DNA of 64,000 nt from Rhabdornis inornatus (Eukaryota > Chordata > Aves > Passeriformes > Rhabdornithidae): NCBI GenBank assembly GCA_013397075.1, contig VWZS01000910.1:3851-67850 (forward strand), written 5' to 3'. The notes below the pieces were generated by a model. It was not told where the DNA came from. It was given only the letters and a program-made list of their open reading frames with translations, and did no database searches. Numbering within the stretch: position 1 is the first letter of the stretch; each line of letters opens with the position of its first letter. The translations under genes were made by a program, and so were the position numbers. This document shows, in pieces, positions 1 through 11,200 of the stretch.

Positions 1-3000
1 TTTTGAAATTTAAAGTGCTGCCATCAGAGTGGTAAAGTTGTTGTCACTAAATCTGGAGCCAGAGGTCCTGCCTTTGCCATACCCAAATGCATTTCCTAAG
101 AAAGGGTTTGTATAACATTAAACACTCTGTATTTTCTGTGTATTCTGTAGGTGGGTTGATATTAGCTCCTGGTTTTCAAGACCAATTCTGTAGTTCCCAG
201 CTACTGAGAGTATTCTGAGTGCTAAAGGAGAATATAAATAGACCTTGCTGTATTGCTGGTGTTGCCTAGCGAGACACAGAAATAATTCTGTGAGCTTTTT
301 GAAGGCGACACTGCAAATTCCTGTGTAAAACACAATCCTCTGCCATTTCCGAATTTCTTTTTATATCCAATCTAGGCACACGTGGGCACAGGATGCTTTT
401 TCAGGCTGTTTGTCCAGGTAAGCAACACCTTTAAGGCTCCAGGAAGAGACTGCCTAAAGATGACAGGTTCAGATTCTCTGGCACAGGCTCAGGACCAACA
501 ATCAACTCTCGAAATTCTTCAAAATCCAGCAGCTAAGTATTTTCCTATCAGAGGAAAAGAGGAAAGTGGAGCAGAAACTTCATCAGTCAGCTCAAGAAGA
601 CAACCAACTTTTCAGTAAGACAATTTCGATTATCTGTTTGTGTAGATGAGCAAAAAAGTGTCAGGGCTCCTCCTTTCCTGAATTATTTTTTTTCTGTGTA
701 CAGAAAACCCAATCTGTTTACAAATAGCGAGTTCCTTGGGTTTGTGTTTATGCTTGGTAGCTTGTAGCTCTATTCACATTCTGAACTGGATTCTTTTCTG
801 TTTAATGTGCGGTCACTTGCTTTTCTTTCAGTTGTCACGAAAGCGAGGGATTTCTTGCTGGCTGCTAGAAAGAAATTTCCTAGAGAACAAAGTTACAACT
901 GTGCCTCCGAACGGGTGCCCATAGTCATCCAGCTATAACACAGCCAAGACACATGCAAAACTGGAAACCCTGCTTTTTCCTGCAGAGGCAGAGAGCAAGT
1001 CAGTGGTTGCAAAGCTCCTGGAGTGCCATATGCCAAATCACCTTTGTAATCAGCATTCTGATGGGACCTCAGTGCGTTTTCAGGCCATCTCATCTGTGGC
1101 TCCTACCATCAGGGGCCAATAAATCTCGTATTTTACCTCACAGGGAATTTGGCAGCTATCCCTGCAGGACAGGTGGCAGATGGCAGTATATCCATCAATT
1201 GCTGCCATCGATAAAGCTGGAGAAAGCAAGCAGCAGAGGAGAGGCTGAGAAGTTAAATCCCCCTGCCTTTCCCTGTCGTCCTTCCTGCTGCTTTGTCTCA
1301 GTCTGAAAATGGCTTTTCCTCAATTTTGGTCACTCTGGAAATGTTAGTTCAGTAAGAATTCACATGGTGTAGTGTTTAATAGGTTTACAAATTTCGTTTG
1401 AAGGCGAAAAGCACAAAGGGTGACAGCAAAGGACTTGATGTGGGTGTGTCAGTGGGTGTGTCTATTTTGCCCGGAATTCCCCAGGTTTCTTCGTGGTAAG
1501 AGCTCTTCTCAATAAAACGCAATTGAAGGGGACTTCCTCTGACTTATTCCTTTGGGTAGCAACCCACTGAGAACTTCCTGCTCACATACAGAAACAGAGA
1601 AAAGTGGCAGTGATGTGCTTGCACTGAAAATTATCTGGATGGTCCTCTGTTTATCAAGAGATGCATTAGGGACCATGACCCATATTGCCCTCCCCACTGA
1701 GACTGGGACATGTAGGGCTTTAGAGAAACAATAAGAACACGGAAACTTGGGTAGAGCTGAAGGAAGGCCTGTAGTCAGCAGAGAGAGAAATGTGCTGGAG
1801 AAAGCAAACACCAAAGGTAGGGAGGGGAGATAAAGTAAGGGAGATAACAAAAGTGTAGCAGAAGCAAGGCTCAGAGTCTGGGGTAGACATCTGACAAGTG
1901 ACAGGGACTTGTCACACAACCAGAAGAGAGGCAGCAGTGAGAAATCGGGTGGTTCAAGCTGTGCTGAGAATCACATGAGCAGCTTACCTGGAGGCAAAAC
2001 TCAAAGGCAGGGATGCTGCCATGGTTTTTATGGCTCACTTCTGGGCCATTCGATCAAAGGGATTCTAAATTTGACAGCTTCTAATGTTCAAAGAGGTTTA
2101 GATGGTTTTAAATCTGTTTGGCTCATCCCTGTTTGAGATAAACATGAATGGCTTAATTGTTCATTTTAATAAAATTCAAATTAAAAAGAGCCATCCAGTA
2201 CCACAGAAGGACGTTAGAAGGGGGTCTCTCACTGAAGAGGAAAGTGAGGATGGTTCAGCTTCATTCCATCTCATGATGGCCTACTCTGGTCACTATCAAA
2301 ACAGTAACTGCCACCATGAGGCTTCTACAAACCTCCAAATTTGGATTAAGGCATTTGATTTTCCCAAGCATGTTAAGCTCTTCGCAGTTCCTTTTGTGGA
2401 TTTAGCCACTCAATTGATGCATCCTCTTGAAATCTAGCCTCTTTTATGAAGTAGGCTGTGGAAGGCATGATGCCCTTTATTAATCAATGCCCACCCATTA
2501 TTTGTAAGATTTAGCCTTGATCCAGGAATAATTATCAAATTGTGTCTCAAACAAAAATCAACCATAAAACCTGTGATGGCATCCTCAAAAATCTTGTGTA
2601 TAGAGGCTATGGCCTTGTTGGCCCTCTCGCCAGGTATTCGGCAGTTGGAAGAAAAGCAAAATATCCCCTAATATTTTGCATAAATTCTCCTTGCCACGGT
2701 TCAAACCTTTAACTTATTTAAGGCTATTACTTTTTTTTTTTCTTCTGGAAACCTGTGGGCAAAGGAGGTAAATTCCCTTCTGGATCTTTGTTAGCTCGGT
2801 TTGGGTTTTTTTTTTGGTTGGTGGCTTTTTTTGTGTGTTGGTTTGTTTTTGAATATTGTGAGTGGCTTATGTTTTGCCAGCTCACCTTCAGCACAGTCTT
2901 ACCCTTAACTGAAAGTCCTACAGTTCATGTTTGAGAGAGAAGAGCGTTTCAATTTCCCCTGTGCAAACAGGTGGCTTAATGTAAAATCACCTGCTTTTAT

Positions 3001-6000
3001 GCCAAGGCTACACAGAAGAAAAACGGAGATCAGCTAGCCTCTAAAATTGCCCTGATATATACATCCACATATTTCCAAAAAGCATGGCACAAAGTTAGAG
3101 GTGCATGTGTTCCTGCCACAAGACTGCTCAGTGTTATAGAATATCCTGTGATTGTCCCAAAAAGCAGAGAACGCCTGTTTGCTTCTAAGAAAACTTTAAA
3201 AATGCCTGTGCAATTCTTTGTCTCACAGAGCTATGGTCCAAGTGAACTGAGAAAGCAGCAGATATTTAATGGGTCATCTACACTTTCTGTACTCTCTAAT
3301 ATTCTTCAAGCACAGTGATCTCATTCCCAACTGTTCCTTACATCATACAGAACAAAACCATGCAAGAATTCGTTTTGAAAATATTAACATGTTTTACTAA
3401 ATCCATGTATTTTGCTACAGATGAGCTGTTTGGCTATTTTATCCATGTCCATGGTATTTGTGTGTGAGATTTGCCCTGTCAAATCTCCCGTGGGATTAAT
3501 TCCCAGAGTCTAAAGTCCCAGGAGTGGATTTCGTCCTGAGCTCTTGGAAGAGCTGTCTTGCTTTTCAGCGTGCTAAATCCCCCAGGGTGATTCCACAGGC
3601 AGCAACCTCCGGGCAAGACTAACCTCGGGAGGAAAAGAACACCCAGCACAGGGTGAGTGTGTCAGCAACGGCAGCTGACGCAAACAGCGACACCTTCACA
3701 CTGGGAAGTCACGAAATCCATCAGTGCTGACTGAAGTATTTTGGTCTTGTCAAGCGTCATTGTTTTGGACTTCTCCTGACCTCACTTAGCAGAACGATGC
3801 CACCGCCTGTAAGCTTTGTCTTCAGTATTTGCCGTGATAAGTAGCTCTGTAGGAATTTGTTTTCTCTCATCAAATCATTAAATGGTAATGCAGTTGTTAG
3901 TTCGCCTTGCCCAGTTCGAATACATTTTGCAGCCAGTAACCATTCCCAGTTCATTAAGTGCCTGACCTCAGCATTAACACCCCCTCTGCTCGGGTTGCCT
4001 TGGAAACAAAGCTTCCTGTGCGTAATCCAAGCTTATCTAGCTCTTTATCCTACATGTGACCCTTAATTACTTGCTAAATTAGAATGGTTTTCTGAAAATC
4101 ACAAGAGGAGGTTAATATGTTCTTCCAGAGCTGGTCAAGCTAAGATGACACTAAATTCACAGGGAATTCAAATTCCATGATCCCTGAAGGCGTCTCTTTC
4201 AGAAGGAAGATGAACTTTCCCAATGGGAGGCAGTGTGCCATGATAATGCTCCTGTCACTCACTTTCCTTGCCCTGCTTGTCCAGACCCAGCTTAATCCAG
4301 TGTGAACAAAGGAGTAAGTAAATATCAAGTTGATTAATTATGGTGCAAGATTCAGTAACCACTTGTCTTCTGTAATTAACATTGTAATTGAAATTCAACA
4401 ATACACTTCATACACAGATTGCTGGCCTAGGGGGAGGAGCAAGGGAGAATCTTCAAGGCTGGATAACAAGGAGATGAAGCACAGAAAAGCAGGACTCAAT
4501 ATATTAATTGTCCTTTTTGAACTGTGGTACATTTCAAGAAATTCTTCTGCCAAAAAATAGGTTTTTTTGAAGGCTGGATTGATGATCTTAAAGGTCTTTT
4601 CCAACCTTAATAATTCTATTATTCTAAAAAGAAAAATTGTTACTTCCAGATGACTTGAAGTAGAGATGAAATGGGGTTGGATTGTTGAAATGTGGCTTAA
4701 AATTTCTGAAAGTCCGCCTTCCCTTCACTGATCTGATAAACAGACATAATGAGAAAAGGTAATGCTCTCTAAGATGCCCAGTGCTTTTCCTATCCATTGT
4801 TTCCAGTGACAACTCAAGAACAGTGAGTCTTGGGCTTCAATGAGTGGCTTTATACAGCTGTGCTAAGGCTCAAATGCTAAGGCATGGTCTCAGGAAAAAC
4901 CAAAACTAAAATCCCGTGTGACTTCCACACAGCATTGAATTAGCTGCATATATACTCAAGCACAACCAGTGCAAAAATCCCAGTCTGTTTCAGCATTCCC
5001 ATCTACTGTGATGCAGAAAATAATTCTGCCTGTGTCCAAAGGCTTGCTTTCAGGGATATTTATAAAAATCATGGACTGATCACTGCAATGGGAGGAGACT
5101 AGACAGGTCCTCTGGATATAGACACAGCCACTTGCATTTTTGCTCAAAATCCTCAAGTTCAACACAAGACACCTCAAAAGTTTATTAGCATAAGCAGTGG
5201 CTCTCCCTACACTTTTTAGGAAAGTTCATTTACTGGAGCTTCATTTGTTTTCCTTTTCTCTCCTCTGCCCTTTCCAGTGTGGGCTTGTTAATGTGTCCAA
5301 ATGCTCAGAGCTCTGGAGGCTGAAAGAGACATTTATAGTTACTGTGTGTTCACAGGGGTTTTGACTTCACTGACGAGACTTCTGGAAAATATCATGGCAT
5401 TTTTATAAGAATAATGACTGAGAAATTAAACCAACTACTTCCAGGCAGAATTTGAGACAATGAATGCATTTCACTCGTTACAATTGTACAGAACTACAGA
5501 TTATCATACTGTCAGTGCTCTCAGTCCCTGCCAATCCAATTGTGTTTCAGGCCAGTGTGCCATTTTCTGTTCTCTTTGTTCAGCTTTCATTTCCCGGTCA
5601 CTGGGTTTGAATTAAAATATAATTTTCAGGACAGAATTCAAGAAAGTCCTTACAAATAGGAAACACATTTTCTTTCCTCTAGTGAGCTCACGCAGCAAAA
5701 CAATTTGAAGAGACTTAACTTGAAGAGTCTAAAGTGCTAATATCTATAGTTTTGGGAGTCTCTGGATGTTTTCCTGCATTCTCACAGTAGATTGGAGGGC
5801 AGCTTTCCATGCCTGGAAAGAATACTTTTAAAGGAGTTCCCATTTTCAAGGGAGGTTTTACAAATCCTCCATGCACAATAGCTAAGACAGTGTCTATGCC
5901 AATGCCTCGAAATGGCAAAATTTCAGCCTGCTTTCACCTATGTGGGTGAGCGGATAAGAGGGAATTGTTTCAAGGCTTGTGCTTTTGGGTTTCTAGTCTC

Positions 6001-7200
6001 CTTCAGCATGGTTCTGGTATTTTATCAGTGTCAATTCAGAGGCTACTGCCAAATGTAGGAAGCAGACAGGAGAGTGCATCATGCTGCTCTATTTGGATCT
6101 CTGATGCACACACAATTTTATCCTCCTGAACTAATTCCAGAATTTTACCTCAAAAATTGCTTTCTAGATCTTTAAAGGACAGAAAAACAGCTGAGTTTCC
6201 TGTGTCTAGAAAGCTGTCAAGAAAAGACTCCCAATTCCCTTGACATCTCCCATATATATGGTCTAAAAAAGCAAAATAGATTCATAAATCAGGGATGTTT
6301 TAGAATATTATTGGATGGAAGATACTATACAAAACAAAACATCAAGCACTTCCTTCTCTATAGAAACAAGTGTTAACTGATCAAGAACACTCAATATATT
6401 TATATATAGATATTCTAAAATTTATCTCAGAAACATTTTGCTTGCCAAGTCTCATCTGGTCATATATTTGCTTACTCCTTTGTGTAGCTGAAAAAGTGAG
6501 AATATAAGGTTCTACTTTCACCCATGCTGAAGGAAATGTGTGCCATTTTAGAAAAAGAACTTAATCTCTCCTGAATGCCTCCAAGATCATCCTCTTCTGT
6601 AGCAGGCTCTGAACCTACTTACTGAGCCTTAGATTGCTCATACACGTAGATTAAGAGGAAAAGAAAGGATGTCAGAATCAAATGGGTATGAAAAATGTAG
6701 AACAAAACCCAAGGGTTTAAAGGGACTGAAAAAAAAAAACACTCCTGATAATTATTTTCTTCTCCAATAAGGCTGTAAGACAGGCTGCTAAATAAAAATG
6801 GAGAGAATGAAAAAGGAAGCTCTTAACTGTTGGTTCAGTGCTCGATTTAACTCTGAGACAAGCCCTGCCCCCGGTCTGTGACGCTGCACACTGACAAACA
6901 GCCATTTTCTCATCTTGGCAGTGTCGGGGGCTCTCCCCACCTGTCACCACTGTCACCTGCCACAGCTGGGGCCTGCCTGTCACCTCAGGTTTGTTTTGCT
7001 CACCTCTGCGAAGGTTGGCCTCCCATGTTGGGAGAAACTGTGTGGATTTTCCTGCGGCACTTCCGACTACTCTGCAAATGAATTGAAAAGAGCCCGTGGA
7101 AGTGCGGTCCTTCCCAAGAATGTAATATTGAGGGGAAAGAACAGATTATTTATCTTTCAGACATTCTGCGCACTGTTAGCGGCTCGCAGCTGTCCGAGAG
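1..7200. other. Intergenic region upstream of LMAN1
   Basis: No exon of a recognisable protein family was found on either strand. The longest open frames (for example 1509-1919 minus and 953-1306 plus) have no domain, no consistent splice context and low-complexity composition. In human the neighbour on this side of LMAN1 is CCBE1; its EGF and collagen-like repeats were looked for and are absent. The stretch holds one short CR1-like 3' tail (4568-4625) and AT-rich patches such as 6391-6415. Nothing else stands out. Confidence 0.6.
4568..4625 (+). mobile_element. CR1-like LINE 3'-end fragment
   Basis: The segment reads as the familiar 3' terminus of avian CR1 elements: a GGATTGATGATCTTAAAGG-like stretch, then TTTTCCAACC, then an ATTCTATTATTCT tail resembling the ATTCTATG octamer repeats. 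Only about 58 bp remain, consistent with strong 5' truncation. Family identification is from memory of the CR1 consensus. Confidence 0.7.
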
Positions 7201-7317
7201 GCCGCACGACTACGGCGGACCCGCATACCAGCTAAGAGCGCGCGGCTCCCCGCACCCGGGGCAGCTCAAAAATTCGCTGAGAGACCGGGATGCGGACCAA
7301 GCTCCGACCGTGCCGGC

Positions 7318-7962
7318 GGCTCCCCGTCCGGCTCCCCGTCCGGCTCCCCGTCCGGCTCCCCGTCCGGCTCCCCGTCCGGCTCCCCGTCCGGCTCCCCGTC
7401 CGGCTCCCCGTCCGGCTCCCCGTCCGGCTCCCCGTCCGGCTCCCCGTCCGGCTCCCCGTCCGGCTCCCCGTCCGGCTCCCCGTCCGGCTCCCCGTCCGGC
7501 TCCCCGTCCGGCTCCCCGTCCGGCTCCCCGTCCGGCTCCCCGTCCGGCTCCCCGTCCGGCTCCCCGTCCGGCTCCCCGTCCGGCTCCCCGTCCGGCTCCC
7601 CGTCCGGCTCCCCGTCCGGCTCCCCGTCCGGCTCCCCGTCCGGCTCCCCGTCCGGCTCCCCGTCCGGCTCCCCGTCCGGCTCCCCGTCCGGCTCCCCGTC
7701 CGGCTCCCCGTCCGGCTCCCCGTCCGGCTCCCCGTCCGGCTCCCCGTCCGGCTCCCCGTCCGGCTCCCCGTCCGGCTCCCCGTCCGGCTCCCCGTCCGGC
7801 TCCCCGTCCGGCTCCCCGTCCGGCTCCCCGTCCGGCTCCCCGTCCGGCTCCCCGTCCGGCTCCCCGTCCGGCTCCCCGTCCGGCTCCCCGTCCGGCTCCC
7901 CGTCCGGCTCCCCGTCCGGCTCCCCGTCCGGCTCCCCGTCCGGCTCCCCGTCCGGCTCCCCG
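7318..7962. repeat. 12-bp GC-rich minisatellite, about 53.7 copies
   Basis: The unit GGCTCCCCGTCC is repeated head to tail without visible variation for about 645 bp. Because 12 is a multiple of 3 and no frame of the unit holds a stop, all six frames are open. This produces long spurious proteins (LPVR, APRP and GSPS repeats on plus; DGEP, TGSR and GRGA on minus) that should not be annotated as genes. Each unit holds two CpGs, one of them in a CCGG site. The array ends about 150 bp before the LMAN1 start codon, so it lies in or beside the core promoter. The copy number may be compressed or inflated by assembly. Confidence 0.98.
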
Positions 7963-8062
7963 CCCTCACGCCGGCCCCTCCCCGCCCTCAGCCCGCCCCG
8001 GTGCCCGTCCTCACTCGGCCCCGCCTCTCTCCCCGCCCCCGCGCGCCCGCCCCCGCGCTCAT

Positions 8063-8081
8063 CCAATCAGAGGTCGCCGCG
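8063..8081 (+). promoter_or_regulatory. Near-match ER stress response element (CCAAT-N9-CCGCG)
   Basis: CCAAT at 8063-8067 is followed after exactly nine bases by CCGCG at 8077-8081. The ERSE consensus is CCAAT-N9-CCACG, bound by NF-Y plus ATF6/XBP1, so four of five bases of the second half match with exact spacing. It lies about 35-50 bp upstream of the LMAN1 start codon. LMAN1 is known to be induced by the unfolded protein response, which makes the match plausible. Function is inferred. Confidence 0.55.
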
Positions 8082-8112
8082 CTGGCCTTGTGTATCGCCC
8101 CGCAGCTCGGCC

Positions 8113-8123
8113 AAGATGGCGGC
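8113..8123 (+). promoter_or_regulatory. YY1-type AAGATGGCGGC motif over the LMAN1 start codon
   Basis: The 11-mer AAGATGGCGGC is the extended YY1 core-promoter motif common just downstream of the transcription start in TATA-less housekeeping genes. It includes the ATG at 8116, which suggests a short 5' UTR. Confidence 0.6.
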
Positions 8124-8299
8124 GCTGCTCGCCCCTCTAGTGCTCCTGCTCGCCCTCGGCCGCCCAGCGATCTCCGGCGCGCAGGCCACGGAGGGCGCGG
8201 CGGCTGCGCCGCATCGGCGCTTCGAGTACAAGTACAGTTTCAAGGGGCCGCACCTGGTGCAGGCGGACGGCACGGTGCCGTTCTGGGTGCACACGGGCA
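8116..8299 (+). CDS. LMAN1: LMAN1 coding exon 1 (signal peptide, lectin domain start)
   Basis: It encodes residues 1-61 plus one base. The hydrophobic leader MAALLAPLVLLLALG is followed by the family hallmark HRRFEYKYSFKGPHL. The donor GTAAGT begins at 8300. Confidence 0.95.
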
Positions 8300-11200
8300 G
8301 TAAGTGCCAGGCGGGGGTGACGGGGCCGGGCTGAGGCAGCAGTGTCCGGTCGGGGGACGCGGGGTCTCGGGGAGAAGCCGAGGGCGAAGCTGGCTGTTCG
8401 TGCCGTCCCCTCGGGCTCCACGTGGCACCAGAGGCGCAGGGGAGATGCTACGGTGGCGGGGAAGTGGCCGGGCCCGCAGGGCTCCCACCTGCGGGGCGAA
8501 GGCACCTACGGCCCTCGTGGTGTGGCGGCTGCGGGCCCTGGGCAGGGGACTCGTGGCGCTGCCGGGAAGTGCTGATGTGTCACTGTTGCCGCGGTCGAGG
8601 TCGGCCCGGGCCGTGCTGCCAGAAAAACTGTTGGGTTTCATCGTCTCCAAGCTCGAAATGCAAAGTGTGCCTTGGCGAATAGGACTTGTTTGAACAACAT
8701 TTGTGCAGTTTCTGTGTGCTCTGGGTTAAGGGTTCCGCTGTGCTCCGAAAGGCTTGTTGCCATTCCTGAGTTGTGAAAGGTGTTGACAGTTACAGTTCCA
8801 CGTTCGCACAGTTTCTCTGCAGTAACTTCTGCTGTGGTTTTGTTTTTTGTCAGACTTTAGTTATTACTTAATTCTTAAATGTATTACTTAATTCTTAAAT
8901 TCTGTTACTTAATTCTTAAATGTAACTTTTTTACTTGACATTATGCTAGAAGTGACATGAAGGAAACAGTCTACAGATGAGGTTTTTTGCCCTTGCTTTT
9001 TCAAGAAAATAATCCCTAAAAAATATGTTTAATGCAAGGAAATTAATCTCTCTCTCTGAATGTATGCCTATTGTTCTTTTACACTGCTAAACAGAAAGTT
9101 AGAACACCTTGTTTCCTTTCTAGATGCCATCCCAAGTGCAGATCAGATCCGTATAACAACCTCCTTGAAAAGCCAGAAAGGCTCAGTATGGACAAAAAAC
9201 AAATCAATATTTCAGTATTGGGAAGTGGAAGTGACCTTTCGAGTTACAGGAAGAGGCCGCATCGGAGCTGATGGATTGGTAGGAGCAGTTTCATCTAACT
9301 GAGAAAAATAAATGTGCTTTAGAAGTGTATCTTAACTTATGACTTTTTGCTTTCTTCATAGGCAATTTGGTTTACAGAAGAGCAAGGCTTGGAAGGTCCT
9401 GTTTTCGGGGCAGCTGATAAATGGAATGGTGTTGGAATTTTCTTTGATTCATTTGACAATGATGCAAAGGTTGGTTGGAAGGAAACTCTTCTAGCAAAGA
9501 TGACAAATTTTCTGCCTGTTGAGGAGAAAAACGGGGTATTACTTTCCTACTCCTCCCCTCTTTCACATCAAAGGGATAAAATAAAACAGTCACGTTTCCC
9601 TTATACTGGAAACATCAATTTCTATGTATGTCTTCAGAGATGCTCTTTTTGTTGGAAGAAATCTGCCTTGAGTAGCTCAGCAGCAAAGATTTTGTAGCAG
9701 ATGAGGATGACAACTGCTGCTTTCAATTCTCAGTTTTCCAGTCCAGAATGATCCTGAAACTTAAATTATACATGACAGTTCTGATTTGGTGCTTTTGCTT
9801 TCCCTGCACAACTTTGGCTTGCTTTTAGACATTTCAGACTGATTTTAGTAGTGGGCTGTCAGAGATGTTGCTGATATTTCCCTTCAAATTAAACTAATCT
9901 ATTTGCGTGCCATTTCTTTCCCTAGAAAAACAATCCTGGAGTGATTGTTGTAGGCAACAATGGAAAGCTGCTGTATGACCATCAGAAGTAAGTTTATTGT
10001 CAGTGTTGTTGCTGAATGCTTGCTTTTGAATGATGAAATGTTCCATAAAGCCCTTTGAGAAGCTTTATAAAGGCTTCTTTCACATGAAACTTTGTTGTTT
10101 CATTTACATTTGAGGGTTTCTATGTGTTAAGACACTGCTTTGGCAGTAACAGCAGAGAAATTGGCAACTGATGGATATTTAAGTTGCATATGCCCTTTGG
10201 AATGGATGAACTCAGAGAAATATAGGTACAGTACAGACTATTGCTTGTGAGGATCCTCCACAAACAGCTAATAACTGGCAAAAGTGACTAACTGAAAGCT
10301 AATTGCTGTTATTGTAATTAGTTAGCTTAATTTTGATTTCTGATTGTTTATCAACAGCACAATTAACACCTTTTTGTATTTCGGAGAGAAGAGGTGTCTA
10401 GCTCAATTGGTGCAGTCACTACAGCTCATTTCCATCTAGGTTCCCAGGTGCAGGAATATATCTGAAAATTATGTCTTAGACTGTATCTTAGAAAACAGAT
10501 TTCCCCATTGCTGCATTCCCTCTGCATTGTGTCCTGTGTACTGCATGCAGTACTGGAGATCCCTGCAGAAAGCTCAGTGCAAGTACAGAACTGCCTTGGA
10601 AAAGCTTGCAGGTTGAAAAACTGGGATGAGGTTGCTTAGTGAGAGTCAGACACTTTTTTGGTCCGTTTGATTAATCATAACACAGAGTTTATTGATGTTC
10701 TCTTTTTGCACAGTGATGGATCCACGCAAGCGCTGGCGTCCTGTCAGAGGGACTTTCGGAACAAGCCCTATCCTGTGCGAGTCAAGATCACATACTACCA
10801 AAAAACACTGACTGTAAGTCTGAAATAACAGAATTGCTTGTCTTCCTCAGCTTCTTAAATGTGACACTGGGTTTTCACAGAGTTGCAACAAATATGTCCA
10901 TTCCAGTGTTGGAAATGTGGAGCTTGGCAGCAGAGGTTGGAAGGAGGTGCTGTGTTTAAATGCTACACAGGTTCTTTTGGCTGTATTAGAAGGCAGGTAT
11001 TGCTGATTTTTCTAATGTGACTTAGGAGGCAGTCATGCAAACACACTCATAATGTGCTCAAAGCCTTTTGTTGCTCTTGACTTGCCTGGAGAGGTGTCCC
11101 AAAGTCAGGATCTGTTTAAGCTACAGGTGACTGAGCAGCTCCTGAACTTGGTATTTCTTAAGCTGATCTAAGAGTTGTTGCTGATTTTTGAAGCAGAAGT

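Larger units (their letters stand above)
7200..8600. other. CpG island at the LMAN1 promoter
   Basis: The segment is strongly GC-rich and CpG-dense, including the minisatellite, several CCCCGCCC/GC-box-like words between 7975 and 8045, exon 1 and the start of intron 1. The flanks on both sides drop to AT-rich DNA. This is typical of a TATA-less constitutive vertebrate promoter. Confidence 0.8.

Noticed and set aside
1..7200. Search for CCBE1 exons, the expected left neighbour
   Set aside because: No EGF or collagen-like repeats were found; if present, the gene lies outside the window or only its 3' UTR is here, which I cannot identify.
7232..8303. Several 245-337-residue repetitive open frames on both strands
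   Set aside because: They are the 12-bp minisatellite read in each frame; the repeat has no stop in any frame, and LMAN1 exon 1 starts in its own frame at 8116.
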